Shown here piece after piece: positions 25,510 to 33,286 of a DNA stretch of 42,795 nt (position 1 is its first letter; each line of letters begins with the position of its first letter). Both the position numbers and the translations under genes were made by a program. The stretch comes from Chitinophagaceae bacterium (GTDB lineage: Bacteria > Bacteroidota > Bacteroidia > Chitinophagales > Chitinophagaceae). The stretch covers positions 1 through 42,795 of the forward strand of contig CANHCY010000016.1 in the NCBI GenBank assembly GCA_947459295.1, given 5' to 3'. The notes below the pieces were generated by a model. It was not told where the DNA came from. It made no database searches and worked only from the letters and a program-made list of their open reading frames with translations.

Positions 25510-27142
25510 ATACGAAACATTAATTGATAAGTTCTGTGCTTTTGAAGCATCACAACCGGATCAATTATTTTTATCCGAACCAGTAGCGGGTAGTTATAAA
25601 AATTTTACTTGGGCCCAGGCTGGTCAGCAAGTCAGAAAAATGGCTGCTGCATTAAATGCAATGGGTCTCGGAAAAGATGATAAGGTAGCGATACTTAGTA
25701 AAAATTGTGCGCACTGGATTATGGCCGATTTAGCTATTTCATTTGCGGGTTGTGTATCGGTTCCCATGTATCCAAACATGACCGCCGATTCTATTCAACA
25801 AATTTTAGAACATAGCGAAGCCAAAGCAATTTTTTTTGGAAAACTTGATGGCGCAGATCAAATGCGAGGCGGTGTTCCAGAACATTTAATTACGATTGGC
25901 TTTCCTTTTTATCTCGAAAAAAATACACTTAACTGGGATGATCTTATAAAAGAACACGAACCTATACAAGGCAATCCAGTAAAGGATTCTATGGCACTTG
26001 CTACCATTATATATACTTCAGGAACTACGGGTCAACCCAAAGGCGTGATGCATAATTTTCATGCTATTGGATTTGCAGTTGATAGATTTTTGAATCATAT
26101 CCCTCAAATAAAAAAAGAAGTATTTTTTTCTTATTTACCACTATGTCATGTGGCAGAAAAAATGCTTGTAAAGTGTGGTGCTATTTTTACTGGCAGCACT
26201 ATTTATTTTGTAGAAAACCTAGATTCTTTTAATGCCAATTTAGTGCACACACAACCCACTGTTTTTTTAGCGGTACCACGTATTTGGGAAAAAATGCAAG
26301 AAGGTGTTTTATCTAAAATGCCACAAAAAAAATTAAGTACTTTATTAAGTATACCTATCGTTTCTTCTCTTATTAAAAAAGCAATTAAAAAGAAGCTTGG
26401 ACTTTCTAAAGCTAGATTTATTTTTACCGGCGCGTCTCCAATAAGTGTTGCTTTACAAGAGTGGTTTGCAAAACTCGACATCATTATTTTAGAAGCCTAT
26501 GGTATGACCGAAAACTCGGCACTATCACACGCGAACCGCGTGGGGCATCATAAATTTGGTACAGTTGGTCAAACCTATGAAGATGTTGAGGTAAGACTTA
26601 GTGCCGAAAATGAAGTGCAAGTAAAAAGTGACGCTTCAATGCTCGGTTATTATAAAGAGCCGCAGTTAACGGCTGAGTCTTTTGTAGACGGCTTCTTAAA
26701 AACCGGTGATGAAGGTTCTATAGATGAAAACGGTTATTTAACCATTACTGGACGCATCAAAGACCAGTTTAAAACCAGCAAGGGTAAATATATTATGCCA
26801 GCACCCATCGAAACCAAACTACTCGAGCACCCGCATATTAGTCAGGCCTGTGTGGTGGGCTCGGGCATGACATCGGCATTTGTGCTTTGTACCCTTGCGC
26901 CAACGGCAGAACAGCCACTGGGTCTAGACGCGGAATTGAGTAGCTTTTTAGATCAAGTCAACGATACACTTGACCATCACGAAAGACTTTCGAAAATGGT
27001 TATTTGTAAAGAAGAGTGGGGTATTCCTAATGGACTTCTTACGCCCACGTTAAAAATTAAGCGAAAATCGATAGAATCGTTTTATGGAAATAACTATGAT
27101 CTATGGCTTAAGGAGGAGAAAAAGGTTATTTTTGTATCGTAA
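25490..27142 (+). CDS. Long-chain fatty acid-CoA ligase (AMP-binding)
   Basis: A 550-residue member of the ANL adenylating superfamily. The P-loop-like motif YTSGTTGQPKGVM is at residues 175-187. The A5 motif is EAYGMTENSALSH, and the A8 region is FLKTGDEGSIDENGYLTITGRIKDQFKTSKGKYI. This combination with ITGRIKDQFKTSKGKY is typical of long-chain acyl-CoA synthetases (FAA1-like). The length is a little short because the C-terminal domain is compact. It overlaps the acyltransferase gene, suggesting uptake and direct esterification of fatty acids. The exact chain length is unknown. Confidence 0.92.
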   Translation: MQTTTRKYETLIDKFCAFEASQPDQLFLSEPVAGSYKNFTWAQAGQQVRKMAAALNAMGLGKDDKVAILSKNCAHWIMADLAISFAGCVSVPMYPNMTADSIQQILEHSEAKAIFFGKLDGADQMRGGVPEHLITIGFPFYLEKNTLNWDDLIKEHEPIQGNPVKDSMALATIIYTSGTTGQPKGVMHNFHAIGFAVDRFLNHIPQIKKEVFFSYLPLCHVAEKMLVKCGAIFTGSTIYFVENLDSFNANLVHTQPTVFLAVPRIWEKMQEGVLSKMPQKKLSTLLSIPIVSSLIKKAIKKKLGLSKARFIFTGASPISVALQEWFAKLDIIILEAYGMTENSALSHANRVGHHKFGTVGQTYEDVEVRLSAENEVQVKSDASMLGYYKEPQLTAESFVDGFLKTGDEGSIDENGYLTITGRIKDQFKTSKGKYIMPAPIETKLLEHPHISQACVVGSGMTSAFVLCTLAPTAEQPLGLDAELSSFLDQVNDTLDHHERLSKMVICKEEWGIPNGLLTPTLKIKRKSIESFYGNNYDLWLKEEKKVIFVS

Positions 27143-27215
27143 AACCCATTAAAACGCAATTTTTTAGTAGAAAACGCGTTTATACATCGATTAACTATCA
27201 ATAATTTATACTGTT

Positions 27216-28121
27216 ATGAAACTAAAACAACTATTTACAGTAATCGGAGCTTCGGCATTGCTGGTTTCTTGTGTGAGCACAAAGAAGTTTAAAGAAAGTG
27301 AAGCTAAGTATGTTCAATTAAGTGGCTCTTACTTAGATATGCAAGAAAAATACCGCGCCCTACAGGATGAAGTTAAGGCGATCCAAGCACAGCTAGACAA
27401 ATCTAAATCTGCGAATGCTGATCTAACTGCTAGAAAAGCAGTATTGGAAGAGCAAATTGCAGGATTAAACGATCAAGTAGAATTCTTGCGTAAAAATAGC
27501 AGTACTGCAATGGAGCAGTTAAAAGACTTATCAGTAATCACTGGCGCTCAAGCAGAGAGCATTAAAAAATCTTTAGAAAATATTGGTGCAAAAGATATTT
27601 ATATTAGAGACTTACAGGGATCTATTGCTCGTAAAGATTCTTTAAATATGGCACTTGTAATGAACTTAAAAGGAGCTATAGGAAACTTAGACGACCAAGA
27701 CATCAATGTTAAAGTTGACAAAGGTGTTGTATATGTAGACATCTCTGATAAATTATTATTTAAAACAGGAAGCTACGATGTTACTGAGCGCGCTAAAGTT
27801 GTGCTAGGTAAAGTTGCAAAAGTATTAGCAGCACAACCAGAAATTGAATTTATGGTTGAAGGTCATACAGACAATGTTGCGATCAGCACTGACGAATTAA
27901 ATGATAACTGGGATTTGAGCGTTAAGCGTGCAACATCTATTGTTCGCATCTTACAAAAGTCTTATGGTCTTGATCCAAAACGTATGACAGCAGCGGGTCG
28001 TAGCGAATATTTACCTATTTCAGATAATAGCACTGCAGCAGGTAGAGCAACCAATAGAAGAACAAGAATTGTGGTATTACCTCAATTAGATCAGTTCTTT
28101 AAGTTATTAGAAAAAAAGTAG
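27216..28121 (+). CDS. OmpA family lipoprotein with coiled coil
   Basis: A 301-residue outer-membrane-associated lipoprotein. The signal peptide ends in a lipobox (ALLVSC, C19). Residues from about 30 to 110 are rich in heptad-like Leu/Ala/Lys/Glu/Gln patterns (YLDMQEKYRALQDEVKAIQA and similar), consistent with a coiled coil. The C-terminal OmpA domain, about 175-290, contains the peptidoglycan-binding core VEGHTDNVAISTDELNDNWD and LSVKRATSIVRIL, ending in GRATNRRTRIVV. It probably links the outer membrane to peptidoglycan. It appears to be transcribed alone and ends at a terminator shared with the convergent L,D-transpeptidase gene. Confidence 0.92.
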   Translation: MKLKQLFTVIGASALLVSCVSTKKFKESEAKYVQLSGSYLDMQEKYRALQDEVKAIQAQLDKSKSANADLTARKAVLEEQIAGLNDQVEFLRKNSSTAMEQLKDLSVITGAQAESIKKSLENIGAKDIYIRDLQGSIARKDSLNMALVMNLKGAIGNLDDQDINVKVDKGVVYVDISDKLLFKTGSYDVTERAKVVLGKVAKVLAAQPEIEFMVEGHTDNVAISTDELNDNWDLSVKRATSIVRILQKSYGLDPKRMTAAGRSEYLPISDNSTAAGRATNRRTRIVVLPQLDQFFKLLEKK

Positions 28122-28146
28122 TCTTTACTAACCCATCTCTATATTT

Positions 28147-28180
28147 GAGAGCGCTTCCTACAAGGAGGCGCTTTCTTTTT
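28147..28180. terminator. Terminator between ompA-like gene and L,D-transpeptidase gene
   Basis: GAGAGCGCTTCCT and AGGAGGCGCTTTC pair over 13 positions (with G-U pairs) around a three-base loop and are followed by TTTTT. The hairpin overlaps the last codons of the convergent L,D-transpeptidase gene, which ends at 28158. Confidence 0.85.
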
Positions 28181-28844
28181 TATATATAGGTGCGTAAATA
28201 AAAAAGCAAGAACCATCTTTAATGGTTTCAATTAAATCTTTGCTGATTTTTTCTGGAACGGCAGGACAGCCCCAGCTTCTTCCTATCCCGGTTTTTTGAG
28301 TTGCAAAATTTTCATTTACATAAGGCGCACCATGAATCACAATAGATCTTGCTAGTGCATGGTCGTTGGTTCCCTTTTCTTTTCCGTCAAGTGCCAAAGA
28401 CAATCCGTTTTTTCCGGTGTACGTATTTTGGGTTACAAAAAAACCAAGACTGCTTTTTAAACTATTTATTTTATTGGAAAAACTATTTGCAATGGCTGCC
28501 CCAGAATTTTTGCCATGGGCCACATAATCGTAAAAAATCAATTCTTGTGTAATCATATTAATTACAAAGAGTCTTTTTTGTGACGACGGTAGGCTAAAAT
28601 CAACGATTGATAACACCGCGCTGTTCATTAATTTGCCCTGTGCCAATAATTTCTCAAAACCCTTTACGGCTAAGTCAAAAGCTTTTTTTGAAAGGCCGCG
28701 CTGGTCAAGTGCCAATTTTTGGTATAGTTGTTCTTTTGGGAGCGGCTCCGCAAGGGCGGTTATTGATAAGGACATAAAAAGGCAAAACAGCACCATTTTG
28801 GCGCCATTTTTTATACGACTTTGTATGTTTTGAATCTTGGTCAA
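28158..28844 (-). CDS. Murein L,D-transpeptidase catalytic domain family protein (YkuD_2 type)
   Basis: A predicted 228-residue exported protein with the YkuD_2-type L,D-transpeptidase signature: IVIHGAPYVNENF (H171) and GRSWGCPAVPEKIS (nucleophile C193). Such domains are related to the enzymes that cross-link or anchor peptidoglycan, though this subfamily is poorly characterised. I extend the start to a TTG at 28844. This gives a basic n-region (MTKIQNIQSRIKNGAK) before the hydrophobic stretch ending at ALA, a proper signal peptide. It also lies four bases after a TACCTTTG promoter element. Starting at the ATG at 28796 would leave the signal peptide without positive charge. Its 3' end lies in the terminator shared with the OmpA-like gene. 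Confidence 0.85.
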   Translation of the reverse strand: MTKIQNIQSRIKNGAKMVLFCLFMSLSITALAEPLPKEQLYQKLALDQRGLSKKAFDLAVKGFEKLLAQGKLMNSAVLSIVDFSLPSSQKRLFVINMITQELIFYDYVAHGKNSGAAIANSFSNKINSLKSSLGFFVTQNTYTGKNGLSLALDGKEKGTNDHALARSIVIHGAPYVNENFATQKTGIGRSWGCPAVPEKISKDLIETIKDGSCFFIYAPIYKKESASL

Positions 28845-28848
28845 GCAG

Positions 28849-28856
28849 CAAAGGTA
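28849..28856 (-). promoter_or_regulatory. Putative -7 element of the L,D-transpeptidase gene
   Basis: Minus-strand TACCTTTG matches TAnnTTTG exactly and ends four bases before the TTG start codon at 28844. No convincing -33 element is visible. Confidence 0.45.
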
Positions 28857-28920
28857 CCCGTTTTATAGTTAAAAAACTTGTTAAATCGGATAAACGAGGC
28901 CTAATGCGTTGACTATCAAC

Positions 28921-28957
28921 AAAAAAAATCCCGCCTTAGGTTTTAACTATGGCGGGA
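28921..28957 (-). terminator. adk terminator
   Basis: Inverted repeat TCCCGCC / GGCGGGA with a 15-base loop, followed on the minus strand by a run of eight T. It lies about 35 bp after the adk stop codon. Confidence 0.85.
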
Positions 28958-28991
28958 AAGCAGTTAGCTGTTGGTTAGACTAGCTATATAA

Positions 28992-29570
28992 CTAAGACAA
29001 CCTTTTATCAATTTCGCTGCGTAGAGATGAAAATATTTCTTCTACAGTTCCTTCTCCCTTGATTTTCACCACTTTATCAAAACCAGCATAGTAGTTTGCT
29101 ACTACCGTTGTTTTTTGTTCGTACTCATTAATGCGGGCTCTGATCACTGTTTCGTTGGTATCATCAGACCTACCAGAGGTTAAACCCCTGTTTAATAAGC
29201 GTTTAACAAGCTCCTCTTCGCTTACCTCGAGTGCTAGTACTAGGTTGATTTCGGTTTCCTTGAGGGCTAATAGCTTATCTAAAGCAATACTTTGTGCCTC
29301 CGTGCGTGGAAATCCATCAAATAAAAAGCCTTTTGCGGCTGGATTATTGTCTAGTGCAGAACTAATCATGCCAATAACTACTTCATCTGGAACCAATTGA
29401 CCTTGATCCATAAAACGCTTGGCTTCGAGTCCAAGGGGCGTTTGATTGGCTATTTCACTTCTTAATAAATCGCCGGTAGATAGGTGTTTTAATCCGTAAG
29501 ATGCAATAAGGTTTTCGCTCTGCGTTCCTTTGCCACTGCCGGGAGGTCCAAATAAAATAATATTAAACAT
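28992..29570 (-). CDS. adk: Adenylate kinase
   Basis: A 192-residue enzyme interconverting ATP + AMP and 2 ADP. The P-loop GPPGSGKGTQ is at residues 8-17. The AMP-binding region includes KHLSTGDLLRSEI. FDGFPRTEAQ and the LID region RGLTSGRSDDTNETVIRARI follow. The LID is the short form, without the long loop found in E. coli Adk and without zinc-binding cysteines. I chose the ATG at 29570: an in-frame ATG at 29597 would add nine residues and lies inside the -7 promoter element. The promoter at 29595-29622 and the terminator at 28921-28957 suggest a single-gene transcript. Confidence 0.97.
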   Translation of the reverse strand: MFNIILFGPPGSGKGTQSENLIASYGLKHLSTGDLLRSEIANQTPLGLEAKRFMDQGQLVPDEVVIGMISSALDNNPAAKGFLFDGFPRTEAQSIALDKLLALKETEINLVLALEVSEEELVKRLLNRGLTSGRSDDTNETVIRARINEYEQKTTVVANYYAGFDKVVKIKGEGTVEEIFSSLRSEIDKRLS

Positions 29571-29594
29571 GTTGATTGGGATTCTTGCTTGCAA

Positions 29595-29622
29595 CAAATA
29601 TACGAATTTGCATTATATACAA
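29595..29622 (-). promoter_or_regulatory. adk promoter
   Basis: On the minus strand a TTG (29620-29622) is separated by 17 bp from TATATTTG (29595-29602), an exact TAnnTTTG match. The ATG follows 24 bp downstream. This arrangement decides the adk start at 29570. Confidence 0.7.
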
Positions 29623-29674
29623 CTAAACTAGCGGCCCCTTTGTTATACCTTTAAACACCAGATCCTGGGAGAAT

Positions 29675-30214
29675 ATGAAAAAGATTATCCTCTATTTATT
29701 ATGCTTGATAACCGTGCAAAGCTGCAGTGGATCTACGTTACAACAAAAAGCAACGACTATGGAAGACACTACTAAAAACAAGAACCCACATTTTTCTAGA
29801 ACCGATACCACAAATATTGAAGTACCAGAAGATGCATGGAAAAAAATATTATCGCCAGAGGTTTTTTATGTTGCCAGACAAAAAGGAACCGAAAGACCTT
29901 GGACCAGCAAGTTTGAAGACTTTAAAGAAGCGGGCACTTATTATTGCGCGGTTTGTGGAAACGCATTATTTAAGAGTAATACAAAATTTGATAGCGGTTG
30001 TGGTTGGCCTAGTTTTTTTGAGCCCCTAACTAAAACCTCTATCATTTATTTAGAGGACAACACGCTTGGGATGAAAAGAACAGAAGTGCAGTGCGGCAGG
30101 TGTAAATCTCACCTGGGTCATGTGTTTGAAGACGGCCCACCACCAACAGGGCTTAGGTATTGTATCAATGGCGTAGTATTGGATTTTGTACCAAAACCGG
30201 TCGAAAAAAAATAA
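29675..30214 (+). CDS. msrB: Peptide-methionine (R)-S-oxide reductase MsrB, lipoprotein
   Basis: A 179-residue MsrB that reduces R-methionine sulfoxide in oxidised proteins. The lipobox VQSC puts the lipidated cysteine at residue 17, so the enzyme is membrane-anchored outside the cytoplasm. Two zinc-binding CxxC pairs are present (C91/C94 in YYCAVCGNALF and C140/C143 in VQCGRCKSHLGHVF). The catalytic cysteine is C163 in RYCINGV, and C109 in DSGCGWPSF may resolve the disulfide. The core matches canonical MsrB throughout. It is divergent from adk and monocistronic or weakly linked to the nfu operon 84 bp downstream. Confidence 0.96.
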   Translation: MKKIILYLLCLITVQSCSGSTLQQKATTMEDTTKNKNPHFSRTDTTNIEVPEDAWKKILSPEVFYVARQKGTERPWTSKFEDFKEAGTYYCAVCGNALFKSNTKFDSGCGWPSFFEPLTKTSIIYLEDNTLGMKRTEVQCGRCKSHLGHVFEDGPPPTGLRYCINGVVLDFVPKPVEKK

Positions 30215-30273
30215 TCTGCTTTTTCGATATCCGAAAAATCGCAGGTCGCTGCTACTCCCCCGATAAAATTGTT

Positions 30274-30281
30274 TATTTTTG
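30274..30281 (+). promoter_or_regulatory. Putative -7 element of the nfu-pnuC-nadR operon
   Basis: TATTTTTG matches TAnnTTTG exactly and ends 17 bp before the ATG at 30299. No good -33 TTG is seen. It supports the start at 30299 over the in-frame codon at 30269, which would lie upstream of the element. Confidence 0.5.
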
Positions 30282-30298
30282 CTATTCAATTTGATACT

Positions 30299-30898
30299 AT
30301 GATTACTACAGGCAACTCTATCATTAGCATTTATACCGAGATGACTCCAAATCCGGAAACCATGAAATTTGTGGCAAACAAATTATTGTATCCAGGTAAA
30401 AGTTTAGACGTTGCCGACGAAACACTTGCGGTTGCTTCTCCGCTTGCTAAAGAGTTGTTTAGTTTTCCATTTATCAAAGCGGTATTTATTGCTTCTAACT
30501 TTATTACACTAACAAAAACCCCTGATACCGACGATTGGCAGGATGTAATTCCTACGATTAAAACTTTTTTACAAGAGTATCTCGAAAATGGTGGTGTTGT
30601 AGTGATTGAAGAAGAGGTTGCAAAAATGAAACAAGAAGCAACCAACACTGTTAGCGCCGATGATGATGATATTGTAAAGCGCGTAAAAGAATTATTAGAA
30701 AACTACGTAAAGCCAGCTGTAGAAATGGATGGCGGAGCGATACAATTCAAAAGCTACAATGATGGCGTTGTAAACTTAATGTTACAAGGTAGTTGTAGTG
30801 GTTGCCCTTCTTCGATGGTAACACTAAAAGCCGGTATCGAAGGCATGATGAAACGCATGATTCCGGAAGTGAAAGAAGTGGTTGCAGAGGCCGAATAA
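30299..30898 (+). CDS. NifU family Fe-S scaffold/carrier (Nfu)
   Basis: A 199-residue two-domain Nfu protein. The N-terminal Nfu_N domain begins TEMTPNPETMKFVANKLLYPG and includes LAKELFSFPFIKAVFIASNFITLTK. The C-terminal NifU-like domain has VDGG-type MDGGAIQFKSYNDGVVNLMLQG and the cluster-binding CSGC at C166/C169, followed by PSSMVTLKAGIEGMMKRMIPEV. These proteins carry Fe-S clusters to target enzymes. It begins the operon nfu-pnuC-nadR. pnuC starts one base after its stop. Confidence 0.94.
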   Translation: MITTGNSIISIYTEMTPNPETMKFVANKLLYPGKSLDVADETLAVASPLAKELFSFPFIKAVFIASNFITLTKTPDTDDWQDVIPTIKTFLQEYLENGGVVVIEEEVAKMKQEATNTVSADDDDIVKRVKELLENYVKPAVEMDGGAIQFKSYNDGVVNLMLQGSCSGCPSSMVTLKAGIEGMMKRMIPEVKEVVAEAE

Positions 30899-30899
30899 A

Positions 30900-31523
30900 A
30901 TGAGCCCTGCTACCCTATACCAATCTTTTATAGATGGTTTATTACAAACATCCGCACTAGAATTTATTGCCGTTCTTGCAGGTATTGCAAGTGTTTGGTT
31001 TAGCAAAAAAGAACAGGTACTCGTGTATCCTGTAGGTCTTATCAATACCACCATTTTTGTTTACTTAAGTTTTAAAGGTCACTTGCTAGGAGAAGCCAGT
31101 GTAAATATTTATTACACCGTCATGAGCGTTTATGGATGGTGGTTGTGGACGCGCAAAAATGATCAGCAGCAAACTATTTTACAAATTCAGTTTTCAAGCA
31201 GCAAAGAAGTTTTACAACAGCTATTATTTTTTGCAGCATTTTATGTTGTCTTATACACGGCGCTTTATTTTTCTAAAACTTCTTTTGCGCCGGGCGCCAT
31301 CCCTTGGGCCGACGCACTATCAAGCGCCGCAGCTTATACAGGTATGTGGTTAATGGCCAAGAAAAAAGTAGAGAGTTGGTATTATTGGATTGCAACTAAT
31401 ATTTTTTCGATTCCACTTTATTTTGTGAAGGGCTATGTTTTTACCAGTGTTCAATTTGCTGTATTATTAGCACTTGCGGTTGCAGGACTTATAGCGTGGC
31501 GTAAAAAAGCACAACTAGTATGA
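30900..31523 (+). CDS. pnuC: Nicotinamide riboside transporter PnuC
   Basis: A 207-residue multi-pass membrane protein of the PnuC family, which takes up nicotinamide riboside. The conserved VYPVGLINTTIFVYLSF and MSVYGWWLWTRKN segments and the C-terminal WIATNIFSIPLYFVKGYVFTS with WRKK are present. About seven hydrophobic segments can be counted. The ATG at 30900 fits better than an in-frame codon at 30882, which lies inside the upstream gene. The stop overlaps the nadR start by four bases (ATGA). The pairing of transporter and kinase is the known NAD salvage arrangement. Confidence 0.94.
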   Translation: MSPATLYQSFIDGLLQTSALEFIAVLAGIASVWFSKKEQVLVYPVGLINTTIFVYLSFKGHLLGEASVNIYYTVMSVYGWWLWTRKNDQQQTILQIQFSSSKEVLQQLLFFAAFYVVLYTALYFSKTSFAPGAIPWADALSSAAAYTGMWLMAKKKVESWYYWIATNIFSIPLYFVKGYVFTSVQFAVLLALAVAGLIAWRKKAQLV

Positions 31524-32086
31524 GTACAAAACTTACCCTTAAAAAAATTGTAGTGATAGGCCCCGAAAGTACCGGCAAATCTACACTATGCGGGTATTTA
31601 GCAGATTATTATAACACGCTTTGGTGTCCTGAGTTTGCTAGAGCCTATTTATTAGAAAACGGCACTTCTTATACAGTTGATGATTTAATTACCATTGCAA
31701 AAGGTCAATTAGACGCAGTGCAAAAACACGTAGAAGCACTTCAATTACAAATTGATCAAACGGAAATTTTAAAACCTCTAATTATTGACACCGATATGTA
31801 TGTGATGAAAGTTTGGTCTGAATATGTATTTGGAAATTGCCCAACTTTTATTTTAGATGAAATTAATAAGCAACAGTTCGATTTGTATTTGCTTTGTAAG
31901 CCAGACATACCTTGGGTGAAAGATGAATTAAGAGAATACCCCGACGAAAAACCACGTCAAGAATTGTTTCAGATTTATAAAGATATTTTAATCAACCAGC
32001 AAACGCCTTGGGTAGAAATAAGTGGCAGTTTTGAAGCGCGTAATCAAAAAGCGGTTGCTGCAATAGATGCTGTTTTAGCACGCTAA
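31520..32086 (+). CDS. NadR-type ribosylnicotinamide kinase (AAA ATPase)
   Basis: A 188-residue P-loop protein matching the C-terminal kinase domain of NadR. Walker A is GPESTGKST at residues 14-22, then the NadR-specific WCPEFARAYLLENG and LIIDTDMYVMKVWSEYVFG. It probably phosphorylates nicotinamide riboside brought in by PnuC to NMN. It has no N-terminal DNA-binding domain or nucleotidyltransferase domain, so it is the kinase module alone. Its stop codon interlocks by four bases with the convergent unknown gene. Its four-base overlap with pnuC implies coupled translation. Confidence 0.92.
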   Translation: MSTKLTLKKIVVIGPESTGKSTLCGYLADYYNTLWCPEFARAYLLENGTSYTVDDLITIAKGQLDAVQKHVEALQLQIDQTEILKPLIIDTDMYVMKVWSEYVFGNCPTFILDEINKQQFDLYLLCKPDIPWVKDELREYPDEKPRQELFQIYKDILINQQTPWVEISGSFEARNQKAVAAIDAVLAR

Positions 32087-32640
32087 TAAATAGCTACGGT
32101 ATATTTTTTACCAATGGGTAAATAGGCTTTGTGTTTTTGTTTTTGAAGGGTCCCAATACCATAAAACCCAGCCGCTACAAGGAGTCTGGTCGTGTTGGCT
32201 GCATCGAGTAGTGGATATCCTTTTATCAAACTATTGGCTATATTTAAAAACAAGTATGCGCCACTCGCCATTTTAAATAAAATACCATTTGTGAACATGC
32301 CCGATTTAAAACGGGACTGCGGTAGTCCAGAAATTTCGTTGATGCTTATTTTTAAAAAACCAAGCCAGGTGGTATCCACCCTAAAACCACCAAACGCTGT
32401 AGGTGATTGTTGTGCACGGTACATATTAATAAGCAAAGAGTCTTTTAAAATAGTTTTTATGCGCCCTTCTATCCACTGTGTGTTGCTAAATCTAAATGTG
32501 ATACAATCCTTTTCTATCCAGCTTTGAATGGTACGCCCTTTTTCTTTTAGCACGAGCGTGTTACCAACTTGCGCATTAGAGGTTGTAACAATTAAAAAAA
32601 CTGCTGCAAATATCCCCACCACATATTTTACTAATAACAT
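32083..32640 (-). CDS. Secreted protein of unknown function
   Basis: A 185-residue protein with a signal peptide (about residues 1-23, VTTSNA before QVG). The mature part contains KGRTIQSWIEKDCITFRFSN, DSLLINMYRAQQ and KISINEISGLPQSRFKSG. A moderately hydrophobic helix near LFLNIANSLIKGYPLL is followed by LLVAAGFYGIG. No catalytic motif is recognisable. It looks like a conserved Bacteroidota protein, but I cannot name its family. It is the third gene of a tight operon after GH3 and LysE (4-bp gap) and shares stop bases with nadR on the other strand. Confidence 0.72.
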   Translation of the reverse strand: MLLVKYVVGIFAAVFLIVTTSNAQVGNTLVLKEKGRTIQSWIEKDCITFRFSNTQWIEGRIKTILKDSLLINMYRAQQSPTAFGGFRVDTTWLGFLKISINEISGLPQSRFKSGMFTNGILFKMASGAYLFLNIANSLIKGYPLLDAANTTRLLVAAGFYGIGTLQKQKHKAYLPIGKKYTVAIY

Positions 32641-32644
32641 GTTT

Positions 32645-33283
32645 TTATTTTAATGCGCCATAGAAAAGAAACACACCAAATCCAATGAGTATTACGCCAG
32701 CAATTTGATTGATTAAATGTAAGTTTTTTGTATTGAGTTTAGGTCTTAATTTTTCTGATAAAACAACTTTAACAATATCAGAAGTAAGCACAAATACTAG
32801 ACAAGTTATAAATACAATAGCTTTGTAATTGGCTGGATTACTTGCTGCTGCTGCATCTGCAACAATCGCTGCGGTCCAGGCAAACCAAAATAAAAACACG
32901 CCCGGGTTTAATGTATTCATAAAAAACCCAGATAAATAGAGGCCCACATATTTTTGCCAGGTTAATTTTTCATGAGCGCCATTTGCGTTTTCAGCAATAC
33001 TTACTTTTTTAAATAGAAGTGTATATATACCAAGTCCGATTAAAAAAATACTACCTGCAATTGCAATTTTATTTTTGTGTTCAAGTGCCGTTGCAAAAAG
33101 TCCCGTAAAAAAATTGCAAAATAAAACCAATGATATATCAGAGGTAGAAACCCCTGCCACAAAGCTTAATCCGGCCCTACGCCCGCTGTTGATGCTATGT
33201 TTAATGATTGCAAATATGATGGGTCCCACCGAAATGCTTAATATCAACCCCAGCACTAAACCTTTAATTAGCGGCGCTACCAT
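32645..33283 (-). CDS. LysE family amino acid exporter
   Basis: A 212-residue, six-segment membrane protein of the LysE/RhtB superfamily. The hallmark N-terminal stretch is KGLVLGLILSISVGPIIFAIIKHSI, followed by RRAGLSFVAGVSTSD and FMNTLNPGVFLFWFAWTAA, which match the family's GxxLGxxx(S)xGPxxF and NPxxxxFW-type motifs. Members export amino acids or related small molecules. It lies three bases after the GH3 gene and four before a secreted unknown protein. The transported compound may be the product of the GH3 enzyme (inference). Confidence 0.92.
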   Translation of the reverse strand: MVAPLIKGLVLGLILSISVGPIIFAIIKHSINSGRRAGLSFVAGVSTSDISLVLFCNFFTGLFATALEHKNKIAIAGSIFLIGLGIYTLLFKKVSIAENANGAHEKLTWQKYVGLYLSGFFMNTLNPGVFLFWFAWTAAIVADAAAASNPANYKAIVFITCLVFVLTSDIVKVVLSEKLRPKLNTKNLHLINQIAGVILIGFGVFLFYGALK

Positions 33284-33286
33284 ATT

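Noticed and set aside
29571..29597. Earlier in-frame adk start giving a nine-residue extension
   Set aside because: This codon lies within the -7 promoter element, and the Adk family starts at MFNIILFGPPGSGKGTQ.
30220..30238. TTTTTCG / CGAAAAA hairpin after msrB
   Set aside because: The stem is AT-rich and not followed by a T-run, so it does not look like a terminator.
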